In this document: positions 29,926 through 40,296 of the stretch, in pieces
How positions within the stretch are numbered: the first letter of the stretch is position 1
Layout: each line of letters opens with the position of its first letter
NCBI RefSeq assembly: GCF_020740895.1
Contig: NZ_JAILXP010000014.1
Span: 1 to 40,296 of the forward strand
Reading direction: 5' to 3'
From: Streptomyces sp. UNOB3_S3
Lineage (GTDB): Bacteria > Actinomycetota > Actinomycetes > Streptomycetales > Streptomycetaceae
Length of the DNA stretch: 40,296 nucleotides
Position numbers and translations under genes: made by a program
Notes under the pieces: generated by a model
What the model saw: the letters and a program-made list of their open reading frames with translations, nothing else
Told to the model about the DNA's origin: nothing
Databases searched by the model: none

Positions 29926-30057
29926 CGCCAGGACACGGTGAAGCCCGGCGCGGGGTGGAGGGGGTGAAGCCGTAGCAGTACTCGTACGTGTCCCGAATCT
30001 CCCACGCATGCTCGTACACGGTCGGAGAGCTTGAGTTCCCTGAATACCTGATCGCCC
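29926..30057. other. Unassigned tail sequence downstream of the DUF4760-like gene
   Basis: The minus strand has an open frame from GTG 30082 reading RFVGAIRYSGNSSSPTVYEH, then AWEIRDTYEYCYGFTPS. It overlaps the end of the upstream gene and runs into the F420 reductase remnant. It may be the start of another broken gene; I do not recognise it. Confidence 0.3.
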
Positions 30058-30564
30058 CTACAAAACGCTCCTGCGTTCCCAATACTGATCCGGAAGAGCG
30101 GGCGAGTCGCGGTATCGCCGCACCAACTTCTCGAAATTCTGGCCTTCCAGCGGAGATGCTTCGGTTCGACGCTTACGAATATATGGCTCAATGGCCTCCC
30201 ACACCCGAGGAGGCGACCTGTGGAAGCAGGCGAGCACCAAGTCGAACTCCAGTAAATGACGCTCGACGAGGACTCCAAGAACTTCCAGCTGGTCGTGCAG
30301 TTGCCAGAAGCTGTGAAAGTCATCAGCGCCCAAACCTGCGGGGTCGAACTGTTCCGGAGGGCCGAACTCGCCGGCCAGCAGACGATGCCGGAAGCTACGG
30401 GCTTCTGGGCTGTGGTACTTGTCCTGGAAGGAGAGCAGTAGATGTATGTGGCGTGCGTGACGTGCTTCCTTGATCTGCGAGTAGCCGAAGAAGCCTGCCA
30501 CGATCACCACAACAGTGCCGAGAGCAGAGCTCAGGGCACTGACAACGGACCACACATCCCCCAT
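30058..30564 (-). CDS. DUF4760-like membrane-anchored protein with a TTA codon
   Basis: 168 residues from ATG 30564. One N-terminal membrane helix (VVSALSSALGTVVVIVAGFF) is followed by a helical cytoplasmic domain: KEARHARHIHLLLSFQDKYH, DFHSFWQLHDQLEVLGVLVE, LEFDLVLACFHRSPPRVWEA and YIRKRRTEASPLEGQNFEKL. This resembles DUF4760 proteins of unknown function. L104 is encoded by TTA (30255-30253), and codon use is less GC-biased than in neighbours, which hints at recent acquisition. It stands at the border between degenerate sequence and the aminoglycoside genes. Confidence 0.75.
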   Translation of the reverse strand: MGDVWSVVSALSSALGTVVVIVAGFFGYSQIKEARHARHIHLLLSFQDKYHSPEARSFRHRLLAGEFGPPEQFDPAGLGADDFHSFWQLHDQLEVLGVLVERHLLEFDLVLACFHRSPPRVWEAIEPYIRKRRTEASPLEGQNFEKLVRRYRDSPALPDQYWERRSVL

Positions 30565-30654
30565 GGCGGCTAGTACAGCACCACCAGGAGCTGTCGAACA
30601 GACCGCCTGAACATGAGACCGGGGCAGCCGCCCAAGCGGACGGCGGCGGCGGGT

Positions 30655-31500
30655 TCAGCGGATTCTGCGTTCGATCCAGTCGACGCCGAAGCGCACGACG
30701 GCCGGCGCCTCGAACAGGTGGCTCTCGGCCGCGGCGACGCGGCCCCGGCGGCCGGTACCGGCCGCCAGCATCTCCTCGGCGATCACCTCGAAGGGCCGTC
30801 GCCCGGGCGGCACCACGTTCCCGTAGGGGAAGGCCTCGCCCTCGGTGTCGATGTCGGTGAAGCGGCGCCACACGCGCCGTCCGTCCTCGGTGACCGGCTG
30901 CTCGTAGGTGACGTGACGCTTGCCGGGCGCGTCGGCGAGGGCCTCGGCGTGGTGCAGGAGGGTGAGGGTGTCCAGGGGCGCGCCGAGGAGCAGGACCCGG
31001 CCGTCGCACGCGGTCAGCCGGGCCAGCGGGCTGTCCGCGCCGTGCGGGTGGTCCCAGGGTTGATGGTCCATCAGTTCGTGGGCGCGCGCTCCGACGGCGA
31101 CGAAGCCGGCGTCGGGGTGCCGGCCGCGTACGGCTCCGGGCCAGTGCCGCAGCGCTTCGGGGAGCCGTCCGTTGTTGTGGTCGGCCTCGCTCAGGGCGGG
31201 GTCGAAGGCCGGGTGTTCGGCGCGTACGGCCTCCTGCCATGCCCGGGGCCAGCGGGTGAAGTCGTAGGGCAGGGCGTCGTTCCAGCCGCAGGGCGCCATC
31301 AGGGTGCCGCTCTCGCCGATCGCGTCGAGCAGGGCGGCGATGAGTGTTTGGGGGCCGCCCGCCACATAGCCGAGGGCCGACAGGCGGGTGTGGGTCATGA
31401 CCGTGTCGCCCGGCGCCAGGCCCAGTGCCCGGAGGTCGGCGGCCAGCCGGCCGCGGGTCACCGGGCCGTCGGCCCGGCGGAGGAGTTGCCACTCGTCCAT
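30655..31500 (-). CDS. aac(3): Aminoglycoside N3-acetyltransferase, AAC(3)-VII/VIII/X type
   Basis: 281 residues from ATG 31500 (MDEWQLLRRADGPVTRGRLA). Family motifs: GDTVMTHTRLSALGYVAGGP, GTLMAPCGWNDALPYDFTRW, EADHNNGRLPEALRHWPGAV, DSPLARLTACDGRVLLLGAP and LLHHAEALADAPGKRHVTYE. The pattern is that of the producer self-resistance enzymes of Streptomyces making neomycin, paromomycin and related drugs. The enzyme moves acetyl from acetyl-CoA to the 3-amino group of 2-deoxystreptamine. It is divergent from the DOS genes, supporting a self-resistance or intermediate-protection role. Upstream extension of the frame beyond 31500 has no family features. Confidence 0.95.
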   Translation of the reverse strand: MDEWQLLRRADGPVTRGRLAADLRALGLAPGDTVMTHTRLSALGYVAGGPQTLIAALLDAIGESGTLMAPCGWNDALPYDFTRWPRAWQEAVRAEHPAFDPALSEADHNNGRLPEALRHWPGAVRGRHPDAGFVAVGARAHELMDHQPWDHPHGADSPLARLTACDGRVLLLGAPLDTLTLLHHAEALADAPGKRHVTYEQPVTEDGRRVWRRFTDIDTEGEAFPYGNVVPPGRRPFEVIAEEMLAAGTGRRGRVAAAESHLFEAPAVVRFGVDWIERRIR

Positions 31501-31701
31501 GGCGCCATCTTTCCCTCGGCTCACATGAGTTGACAAGCGACATACGTTCTGGCGTACGCTCACCGCACATTCATTCGCAACAGCGGACAGGCGTCGCACC
31601 TTCCGACGCCTTCGTACCCCGTGCGCTCGCTCGGCACTCGCGCTCCACCTGCTCGGTCCCATCCGGTCCCCCTCAGCGGACAGAGACGGAGGTCCAGCTC
31701 G
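31501..31701. promoter_or_regulatory. Divergent promoter region of aac(3) and the DOS gene run
   Basis: The 201-nt gap serves both directions. It holds a ttgaca (31530-31535) followed by a tacgct about 19 nt on, a possible plus-strand promoter with long spacing. A perfect 7-7-7 hairpin (ggcgtcg 31590-31596, cgacgcc 31604-31610) lies in the likely leader of the DOS operon. An ATG-proximal ggagg sits 9 nt before the dehydrogenase start. Confidence 0.5.
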
Positions 31702-34036
<2,335 letters not shown>

Positions 34037-34039
34037 CCG

Positions 34040-34068
34040 CCGCAGCACAGACCTCCGCAGCACAGACC
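34040..34068. repeat. 14-bp direct repeat in the DOI synthase leader
   Basis: ccgcagcacagacc at 34040-34053 and 34055-34068, between the aminotransferase stop and the DOI synthase start. If a TTG at 34034 were used as start it would encode repeated A-Q-T; the family start is at 34120. Confidence 0.8.
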
Positions 34069-34119
34069 GCCGTCGCGCGACCCGCCACCACGCGACCCGT
34101 CGCAGAAACCGGGGTGAAC

Positions 34120-35274
34120 ATGCACGTCACGGCCATCGCCATGGAAGAGGCCGGCTTTCCCTACCGGCTGGGCACCGAGTGCGCCGAGGAGATCGTCGCC
34201 CGGCTCGCCGACCGTGCCGCCAGCCGCTATCTGGTGGTGAGCGACACCACCGTGGCCGCGCTCCACGGGCACGACTTCGTGGCCCGGCTGGAGAAGGACG
34301 CCGGCCCCGCCGTCCTGCTGACGCACCGGCCCGGGGAGGTGCACAAGGACATCGCCACCGTCGGGGCGCTGGCCGAACAGGCCCTGGGCGAGGGCGCCGA
34401 CCGGCGCAGCGTGGTGGTGGCCCTGGGCGGCGGCGTCACCGGCAACATCGCCGGCCTCCTGGCCGCCCTGCTGTTCCGGGGCATCACGCTGGTGCACGTC
34501 CCCACCACGGTGGTGGCCATGCTGGACTCGGTGCTGTCGCTGAAGCAGGCGGTCAACGCCACCTACGGGAAGAACCTCGTCGGCACGTTCTACGCGCCCG
34601 CCGAGGTGCTGGCCGACACGGCGCTGCTGCGGACGCTGCCGGAGCGTGAGGTGCGCTCGGGCATGGGCGAGGTGGTCAAGAACGCCCTGGCCATCCGCCC
34701 GTCGATGACCGGCCGGCTCTCGGCGCTGCTGCGGCCCGACGCCCGGTACGACGACGAGGCCCTGCGCTGGATCATCGAGGAGAGCGTGGCGGCGAAGGCC
34801 GACGTCACCCGGGCGGACAAGCACGAGCGGGGCGACGGCCTGGTCCTGGAGTACGGGCACACCACCGGGCACGCCATCGAGCACGCGGCGCGCGGCGGGG
34901 TGGCCCACGGCGCCGGTGTGGCCATCGGCATGACGGTCGCCGCCGAGGTCTCACGGCGGCTGGGACACTGCCCGGACGGCCTGGTGGACCTCCACCACGA
35001 CCTCATCACCCGGGCGGGCCTGGGGACGGCGGTGCCACCGCAGGCCGCTCTCGCGGACGTGAAGAACTGGCTGTCCTACGACAACAAGCGCGGCTATCTC
35101 GATTGCCCGCCCGGCAGCACGCCCATGGTCCTGCTGTCGGGCCCCGGCACGCCGCTGCGCACCGGCCGGCTGCCCCTGGTGCCCGTGCCGCTGGACCTGG
35201 TCCACGAGGTCGTCGACGCCTCGGCGGCCCAGGCCCCGGACGGCGCCGGCCGGATGTCGGTCGCGCCCGCTTGA
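34120..35274 (+). CDS. 2-deoxy-scyllo-inosose (DOI) synthase (NeoC/BtrC family)
   Basis: 384 residues from ATG 34120 (MHVTAIAMEEAGFPYRLGTE); GTG 34114 is an alternative. It is a dehydroquinate-synthase-fold cyclase: NAD site VVALGGGVTGNIAGLLAALL (residues 98-117), HVPTTVVAMLDSVLSLKQAV with K142, and zinc ligands expected at E184 (MGEVVKNA), H247 (EYGHTTGHA) and H263 (VAHGAGVAIGM). The segments SLKQAVNATYGKNLVGTFYA and YDNKRGYLDC separate DOI synthases from dehydroquinate or valiolone synthases. It turns glucose-6-phosphate into DOI, the committed step to 2-deoxystreptamine. The upstream leader has short repeats and a weak ribosome site. Confidence 0.96.
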   Translation: MHVTAIAMEEAGFPYRLGTECAEEIVARLADRAASRYLVVSDTTVAALHGHDFVARLEKDAGPAVLLTHRPGEVHKDIATVGALAEQALGEGADRRSVVVALGGGVTGNIAGLLAALLFRGITLVHVPTTVVAMLDSVLSLKQAVNATYGKNLVGTFYAPAEVLADTALLRTLPEREVRSGMGEVVKNALAIRPSMTGRLSALLRPDARYDDEALRWIIEESVAAKADVTRADKHERGDGLVLEYGHTTGHAIEHAARGGVAHGAGVAIGMTVAAEVSRRLGHCPDGLVDLHHDLITRAGLGTAVPPQAALADVKNWLSYDNKRGYLDCPPGSTPMVLLSGPGTPLRTGRLPLVPVPLDLVHEVVDASAAQAPDGAGRMSVAPA

Positions 35275-35364
35275 CCACCGGCGGGCCGACCCCGCCGCGA
35301 CCACCGGCGGGGCCGACCCGCCGCCGCCTTCCCCGACCGGCCGTCCCTCCCCGTGGAGTTCCCC

Positions 35365-36648
35365 GTGCGTGTGCTGCGGCTGACCCCTTTCTTCCATCAC
35401 GACCAGGTCGACAGCTGGCCTGCCGAGTACGACGCCGTCGGCGGTATGCAGGTGCAGATCCTGCGCCTGTCGCGGGAGCTGGCCGGCCGGGGCGTGGAAC
35501 AGCAGGTGATGACCGTGGGCTTCCCCGGCCTGCCCCGGCGGCGGCAGGACCGGCCCGGCCTGGTGGTGCGGGTGACCCGCGCCCCGCTGCCGCGGCTGCG
35601 GTCGGAGCTGACCGGCCTGGTCGGGCTGAACCAGGCCTGGCTGGCGGGGGCGCTGGCCATGTGCGTGCGGCTGCGCCGCCGGTGGCGGCCGGACCTGATC
35701 CACGTGCACGCCGACGGCCAGGTGTGGGCGCTGCTGGCCGGGCCGCTCGCGTCCCGGATCATGGGCGCGCCCTACTGCCTGACGCTCCACTGCTCGCGGC
35801 TGTCGGTGTACGAGCCGATGTCCCGGGTGGACCGGCTCCAGCACGGCCTGGTGCGGGCGGTGGAGCGGTACGCGCTGCGGCGCGCCGCCCGGGTGTCCAC
35901 GCTGACCGGGCGTACGGCCGGGGTGGTGGCCCGGGAACTGCCGATGGACCGGTCCCTGATCGACGTGGTGCCGGACTCGGTGGGTGACGTCCGGGCCCGG
36001 CCCGTGGCCGACACCGCCGCGCTGCGCCGGTCGCTGGACGTCCCCGACGACGTGCCGCTGATCGGCTATGTGGGCCGGGTGGCGCACGAGAAGGGGTGGC
36101 GCGACTTCGTCGCGGCGGCCCGGCGGTGGCAGGAGCTGCCCGGGGCGCCGGCCGCGGTGTTCCTCGTGGTGGGGGACGGTCCGCAGGGCGCCCGGATGCG
36201 CGAGGCCGTGGCCGAGGCGGGGCTCGCCGACCGGTTCCGCTTCACCGGTTTCCTGCCGCACGCGGACATTCCCGCGGTCATGACCGCGCTGGGCGTCCTG
36301 GTCATGCCCTCGGCCCACGAGGAGCTGGGGGGCAGCGCGCTGGAGGCCATGATGTGCGGCACGCCGGTCGCCGGGTACGCCGTGGGGGGCCTGCGGGAGA
36401 CCGTCGGCACCGTCACGCCGGAGCTGCTGGTGCCCCGGGGTGACGTGGCCGCGCTGACCCGTGCCGTGCACGCCGCGGTGACCGGGCCGGAGGGGCCGCG
36501 CCGGCTCGTGGCCGCCGCCCGCGACCGGCTGACGGCCGCCTACGGTGCCGGGTCGGCGACGGACCGGGCGCTGGAGCACTACGCCCACGCGCTGGACGCC
36601 CACGCGCCGGGCACTCACGCGCCGGGTGCCCGGGAGGCGCGGCGGTGA
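35365..36648 (+). CDS. 2-deoxystreptamine glycosyltransferase (NeoM/KanF/BtrM type, GT4)
   Basis: 427 residues. GTG 35365 ([20 protein letters not shown]) is preferred because ggag lies 6 nt upstream; GTG 35353 would add VEFP. GT-B fold of family GT4: acceptor half [40 protein letters not shown]; donor half [40 protein letters not shown] and the E-x7-E-like motif in [20 protein letters not shown]. Homologues add GlcNAc (or glucose) from the UDP-sugar to C4 of DOS, giving 2'-N-acetylparomamine or 2'-deamino-2'-hydroxyparomamine. The sugar preference cannot be read. Its stop overlaps the exporter GTG (GTGA). Confidence 0.93.
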   Translation: MRVLRLTPFFHHDQVDSWPAEYDAVGGMQVQILRLSRELAGRGVEQQVMTVGFPGLPRRRQDRPGLVVRVTRAPLPRLRSELTGLVGLNQAWLAGALAMCVRLRRRWRPDLIHVHADGQVWALLAGPLASRIMGAPYCLTLHCSRLSVYEPMSRVDRLQHGLVRAVERYALRRAARVSTLTGRTAGVVARELPMDRSLIDVVPDSVGDVRARPVADTAALRRSLDVPDDVPLIGYVGRVAHEKGWRDFVAAARRWQELPGAPAAVFLVVGDGPQGARMREAVAEAGLADRFRFTGFLPHADIPAVMTALGVLVMPSAHEELGGSALEAMMCGTPVAGYAVGGLRETVGTVTPELLVPRGDVAALTRAVHAAVTGPEGPRRLVAAARDRLTAAYGAGSATDRALEHYAHALDAHAPGTHAPGAREARR

Positions 36649-38474
36649 GGCGCGCCCGGAGCGGTTCGCTGTGGCGTTCGGCCGCCTACTTACGGCCCCA
36701 CCGATGGTTCATGGTCGCGGCCTTCGGTGCCGCGCTCGGCTCGATGCTGGCGGGCCTGGCCATGCCGCTGGTCCTCCAGCGCCTGGTGGACGGGCCGATC
36801 GCGTCCGGGAACACGGGGGCGCTGCCGTGGCTGGTGGCGGGGTTCCTCGTGCTGGGCGTCGTCGAGGCGGCGCTGCTGGGCGCGCGCCGGCTGCTGGTGG
36901 TCCGGCCGTCGACGCGTCTGGAGACGTCGATGCGGGGCGACTTCTTCCGTCATGTGCAGCGGTTGCCGTCGTCGTTCCACGCGCGCTGGAGCTCGGGGCA
37001 GTTGCTGTCGCGCACGGTGTCCGACGTGGCGGAGCTCGGCCGGTTCTTCGCCTTCTCCGCGGTGTATCTGCTGGTGAACGTGGTGGCCCTGGTCGCGGGC
37101 CTGGGCGTGCTGGCGTGGCTGTCGCCGGTGCTGGCGCTGGTGGTGCTCGTCACCTATCTGCCCATGGTGCTGGCCACCGTCGCCTTCGAACGGCGCTTCC
37201 ACGGTGTGGCCCGGTCCGCCCAGGAGCAGAGCGGCGATCTGACCACCACCGTGGAGGAGTCGGTGCTCGGCGTCCGGGTGCTCAAGACCTTCGGCCGCGG
37301 CCCGGAGACGGTGCGCCGGTTCACCGCGCAGGCGCGCGCGCTGCGCGTCACCGAGCTGCGCAAGCTGTCGCTGACGGCGGCGCTGTGGTGGACCATCACC
37401 GCCCTGCCCGAGCTGGGCGTCGTCGCCCTGATCGCGGTGGGCGGGTACGGCACGGCCACCGGCGGCACGACCCTGGGCACCCTGACGGCGGCCGTCACCG
37501 TGGCCACCACCATGCGCTGGCCGGCCGACACCCTGGGGTGGCTCATCGCCGACGCGAGCACGGCGGCGGCCGCGGCCGACCGCTACTGGCAGGTGCGGGA
37601 CGTGCCGGTGACGGTCGCCGAGCCCGTGCGGCCCCGTCGGCTGCCGTGCCCGCCGCGCGGCGAACTGCGCCTGGAGAACGTGCACTACCGTCATCCCGAG
37701 AGCGGCGAGGCGATTCTGCGCGGGGTGGATCTGACGGTCCCGGCGGGCGGCACGCTGGCCCTGGTGGGCGCGACCGGTTCCGGCAAGAGCACCCTGGTCT
37801 CGCTGCTGGCCCGGCTCGACGACCCCACCTCCGGGCGGATCACCCTGGACGGCACCGACCTGCGCGACGTGCCGCTGGACGAGCTGCGCGCGGCCGTCAG
37901 CTGTGCCTTCGACGAGCCGGTGCTCTTCTCCGGCACGGTCCGGCAGAACGTGGCGCTCGGCCTGCCCGGCGGGCGGGAGCAGGACGCGCGGGCCGACGAG
38001 CGGATCATGGACGCCCTGCGTCTCGCCCACGCCGACGGGTTCGTCACGGCGCTGCCGGAGGGCCTGGACACCCGGGTCGGGGAGGAGGGCACCGGGCTGT
38101 CCGGCGGCCAGCGGCAGCGGCTGGCCCTGGCCCGCGCCGTGCTGCCGGGCCCCTCGGTCCTCGTCCTCGACAACGCCCTGTCCGCCCTGGACGTGCACAC
38201 CGAGCGGGAGGTGGAGGCGGCGCTGCGCACGGTCATGGGCACGGTGACGACCGTCCTGGTCGCCCACCGGCCGGCGACCCTGCGGCTGGCGGACCAGGTG
38301 GCCGTGCTCGCCGACGGGCGGGTGGCGGCCCTGGGGACGCACGACGAGCTGATGGCCCGTGACGAGCGGTACCGGCTGCTGCTGGAGTCCCCGGTGACCG
38401 CCCACGGCCCGGCGGACCCCGGACAGGGGCGCGGGCCGTGGCAGAGCGCCGCACCGGAGGTGGGGGCCCGATGA
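36645..38474 (+). CDS. ABC exporter half-subunit 1, degenerate ATP site, TTA codon
   Basis: 609 residues from GTG 36645, which overlaps the glycosyltransferase stop. Six membrane helices (for example [57 protein letters not shown]) precede the ATPase. Walker [10 protein letters not shown] (375-383) and signature LSGGQRQR are canonical. However, the Q-loop residue is D423 (CAFDEPVLF) and the catalytic Glu after Walker B is N510 ([12 protein letters not shown]). It should pair with the next gene product. L16 is a TTA codon (36690-36692), the only one I found in the aminoglycoside genes. Likely role: export of the aminoglycoside or its precursor. Confidence 0.95.
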   Translation: MRRARSGSLWRSAAYLRPHRWFMVAAFGAALGSMLAGLAMPLVLQRLVDGPIASGNTGALPWLVAGFLVLGVVEAALLGARRLLVVRPSTRLETSMRGDFFRHVQRLPSSFHARWSSGQLLSRTVSDVAELGRFFAFSAVYLLVNVVALVAGLGVLAWLSPVLALVVLVTYLPMVLATVAFERRFHGVARSAQEQSGDLTTTVEESVLGVRVLKTFGRGPETVRRFTAQARALRVTELRKLSLTAALWWTITALPELGVVALIAVGGYGTATGGTTLGTLTAAVTVATTMRWPADTLGWLIADASTAAAAADRYWQVRDVPVTVAEPVRPRRLPCPPRGELRLENVHYRHPESGEAILRGVDLTVPAGGTLALVGATGSGKSTLVSLLARLDDPTSGRITLDGTDLRDVPLDELRAAVSCAFDEPVLFSGTVRQNVALGLPGGREQDARADERIMDALRLAHADGFVTALPEGLDTRVGEEGTGLSGGQRQRLALARAVLPGPSVLVLDNALSALDVHTEREVEAALRTVMGTVTTVLVAHRPATLRLADQVAVLADGRVAALGTHDELMARDERYRLLLESPVTAHGPADPGQGRGPWQSAAPEVGAR

Positions 38475-40296
38475 CCGACGACACCATGACGACGGCCGTG
38501 ACCGGAGCCGCTCCCGGCCCGGGCCCGGCGGGCACGCCCCGCCGGCTGCTGCGCGACCTGCTGCGCCCCGAACGGCGACGGCTGACGCTCGCGGTCTGCC
38601 TGGCGCTGCTGGAGAACCTCAGCGGCCTGGCCACACCCCTGCTGATCGCCGCCGCCATCGACCGCGGCCTGCCCGCCGCGGCGGACGGCCGCTGGACGCC
38701 GCTGGCCGTCTGCGCCGGCCTGGCGCTGGCCGCGGGGCTGGCCTCGGCCACCCTCAAGTACGGCTTCCTGCGCTACTCGGGGGCCATCGCGCAGACGCTG
38801 CTGTTCCGGCTGCGGTGCCGGGCCTTCGGGCACGCCGTGCGCCTGCCGCTGGCGTACCACGAGGCGTCGTCCTCCGGCAGTGTCGTGTCCCGGCTGACCG
38901 GGGACGTCGAAGCGGTGGAGGAGGTGCTGGAGATGGGCCTGGACGGCCTGTTCTCCGCGCTGTTCTCCATGGCCGGCATCGTCGCGGTGATGCTCTGGCT
39001 GGACCTGCCGATGGCCGCGGTCGTGCTGGCGCTGTTCGTCCCCCTGCACCTGCTGACCCGCTGGTTCCGCCGCCGGTCCCGCGCGGCCTACCGGCGCACC
39101 CGGGCGGCCACGGAACGGATCGTGCAGCACACCGGTGAGACGTACCACGGTGTCCGCGCCGTCCAGGCGTTCCGCAAGGAGGGGGAGCGGGCGGCGGCGC
39201 TGGGCCACCTGGACAGCGGCTACGCGGCGGCCCGGGCCGCCTCCGGGCGGGTCAGCGGCCTGTTCAGCGGCGGGGTGAAGCTCATCGGCAATGTGTCGCT
39301 GGCGCTGCTGCTGGCCCTGGGCGCGGTGCGCATCGCGCACGGGCAGCTGGAGGTGGGGACGCTCACCGCGTTCCTGCTGTACGTCCACCGGCTGTACGAC
39401 CCGATCGACGAACTGGCCTCGTTCGCCGACGCGTTCTCGGGCGCCGCGGCGGGCCTGGAGCGCATCGGCGTGCTCTTCCACGCCGGGAACACGCTGCCGG
39501 AGCCGGTCCGGCCGCTGCCGCTGCCGGCGGTCGGGGCGCCCGGCCGGGTGTGCTTCGAGGACGTGTCGTTCCGCTACTCCCCCGCCGCCCCGCTGGTCCT
39601 GGACGGCCTGGACCTGACCCTGGCGCCGGGGACGACGGTGGCCCTGGTGGGCACCACCGGTTCGGGCAAGTCGACCCTGGCCAAGCTCCTCGCCCGGCTC
39701 TACGACCCGGTGGCCGGCCGCGTCACCCTGGACGGTGCCGACCTGCGCGACCTGGCGGACGGCGACCTGCGCGGCGCCGTGTCGATGATCACTCAGGAGC
39801 CGTTCCTGTTCTCCGGGTCGCTGGCGCGGAACATCGCCCTGGGCCGGCCGGGGGCGAGCCGGGAGGAGATCGAGGAGGCGGCCCGGGCCGTCGGGGCGCA
39901 CGACTTCGTGGCACGGCTGCCGGAGGGCTACGACACCGACGTCCGCAAACGCGGCGCCGCCCTGTCCGCCGGGCAGCGGCAACTGGTCGCGCTGGCCAGG
40001 GTGATGCTGACCTCTCCGCGCGTCCTCGTCCTCGACGAGGCCACCTCCAGCATGGACGCGCCGTCCGAACGCGCCGTCCACGCGGCCCTGCGCCGGGTGC
40101 TGGCCGGCCGCACCGCACTGATCATCGCGCACAGCCTGACGACCGTCGCCATCGCCGACCGGGTGCTGGTGCTGGAGGACGGCGTGGTGGTGGAGGACGG
40201 GCCGCCCGGCCTCCTGGCCGCGGGCGACGGGCCGTTCGCCCGGCTGCACCGCAGCTGGCAGTCGGCCACCGACGCCGCCCCCGCCACCCCCAGGAC
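38471..40296 (+). CDS. ABC exporter half-subunit 2, catalytic ATP site (3' end beyond window)
   Basis: ATG 38471 overlaps the stop of subunit 1 (ATGA). 608 codons are visible with no stop before the window end. Six membrane helices (LTLAVCLALLENLSGLATPL, PLAVCAGLALAAGLASATLK, FSALFSMAGIVAVMLWLDLP, GNVSLALLLALGAVRIAHGQ among them). ATPase motifs: Walker A GTTGSGKST (394-402), Q-loop Gln in SMITQEPFLFSG, Walker B with catalytic E523 in VLVLDEATSSMD, and switch His in LIIAHSLTTV. The signature is LSAGQRQL instead of LSGGQ. Together with subunit 1 this makes an asymmetric heterodimer with one working ATP site. Confidence 0.95.
   Translation, partial: MTDDTMTTAVTGAAPGPGPAGTPRRLLRDLLRPERRRLTLAVCLALLENLSGLATPLLIAAAIDRGLPAAADGRWTPLAVCAGLALAAGLASATLKYGFLRYSGAIAQTLLFRLRCRAFGHAVRLPLAYHEASSSGSVVSRLTGDVEAVEEVLEMGLDGLFSALFSMAGIVAVMLWLDLPMAAVVLALFVPLHLLTRWFRRRSRAAYRRTRAATERIVQHTGETYHGVRAVQAFRKEGERAAALGHLDSGYAAARAASGRVSGLFSGGVKLIGNVSLALLLALGAVRIAHGQLEVGTLTAFLLYVHRLYDPIDELASFADAFSGAAAGLERIGVLFHAGNTLPEPVRPLPLPAVGAPGRVCFEDVSFRYSPAAPLVLDGLDLTLAPGTTVALVGTTGSGKSTLAKLLARLYDPVAGRVTLDGADLRDLADGDLRGAVSMITQEPFLFSGSLARNIALGRPGASREEIEEAARAVGAHDFVARLPEGYDTDVRKRGAALSAGQRQLVALARVMLTSPRVLVLDEATSSMDAPSERAVHAALRRVLAGRTALIIAHSLTTVAIADRVLVLEDGVVVEDGPPGLLAAGDGPFARLHRSWQSATDAAPATPR

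Noticed and set aside
34951..36618. Minus-strand open frame of about 555 codons over the glycosyltransferase
   Set aside because: H/P/R/G/Q-rich shadow of the DOI synthase and glycosyltransferase genes.
37691..40249. Very long minus-strand open frame over the exporter genes
   Set aside because: Antisense shadow; the plus strand has all ABC exporter motifs in order with overlapping stop and start codons.

Overview
The window is high-GC actinobacterial DNA that reads as a Streptomyces chromosome arm. The evidence is strong G/C third-position bias, long open frames antisense to most genes, families typical of the genus (DUF397 with Scr1-type XRE regulators, PF04672 methyltransferases, I36 inhibitors, CGNR/ABATE proteins, TioE-type double MerR) and rare in-frame TTA (bldA) codons. 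I see no rRNA, tRNA, CRISPR array or transposase gene.

Layout. 1-1370: tail of a FtsX-type permease, its LolD/MacB-type ATPase and a small flavodoxin-like unknown. 1462-4653 (-): a decayed Mrp/Mnh cation-proton antiporter operon. mrpE and mbhD/E-mnhB carry several one-base frameshifts, mrpG lacks its first half and is joined to mrpF, and mrpD loses its 3' half at about 1948, where it is joined to a TetR gene that has lost its start. Only mrpC is clean. 4957-9286: small membrane or stress-type proteins (DUF6131, DUF6328, a basic Rho-N-like protein), an M14 carboxypeptidase with a separate propeptide-like gene, a dienelactone hydrolase and a DUF3592 protein. 9426-13195: a translationally coupled NUDIX-ABC exporter pair, a broken VOC gene and a GNAT. 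13293-17200: a self-sufficient CYP102-type P450-reductase fusion, convergent with a TetR regulator across a strong hairpin, with a perfect 28-bp palindrome in the P450 promoter. 17357-22385: CGNR regulator, Tat-exported alpha/beta hydrolase, I36 inhibitor, VOC protein, PfkB kinase and GNAT. 22952-25488: small TTA-containing membrane protein, TTA-containing SAM methyltransferase, XRE/DUF5753 regulator and DUF397 protein. 25713-27285: divergent secreted papain-type inhibitor and GH19 chitinase. 27349-29325: erythromycin esterase-type gene divergent from a double-MerR regulator. 29326-30057: degenerate sequence including an internally deleted F420 reductase.

30655-40296 is the edge of a 2-deoxystreptamine (DOS) aminoglycoside biosynthetic cluster, which is cut by the window end. 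It holds an AAC(3)-VII/VIII/X-type acetyltransferase, divergent from a run of 2-deoxy-scyllo-inosamine dehydrogenase, L-glutamine:DOI aminotransferase, 2-deoxy-scyllo-inosose synthase, DOS glycosyltransferase and two overlapping half-exporter genes. The first four biosynthetic genes should supply DOS and its first glycoside (a paromamine-type pseudodisaccharide precursor). AAC(3) and the asymmetric ABC heterodimer would give self-resistance and export. The exporter's first gene has a TTA codon at residue 16, so export may depend on bldA. The final product cannot be named because the remaining genes lie beyond 40296.
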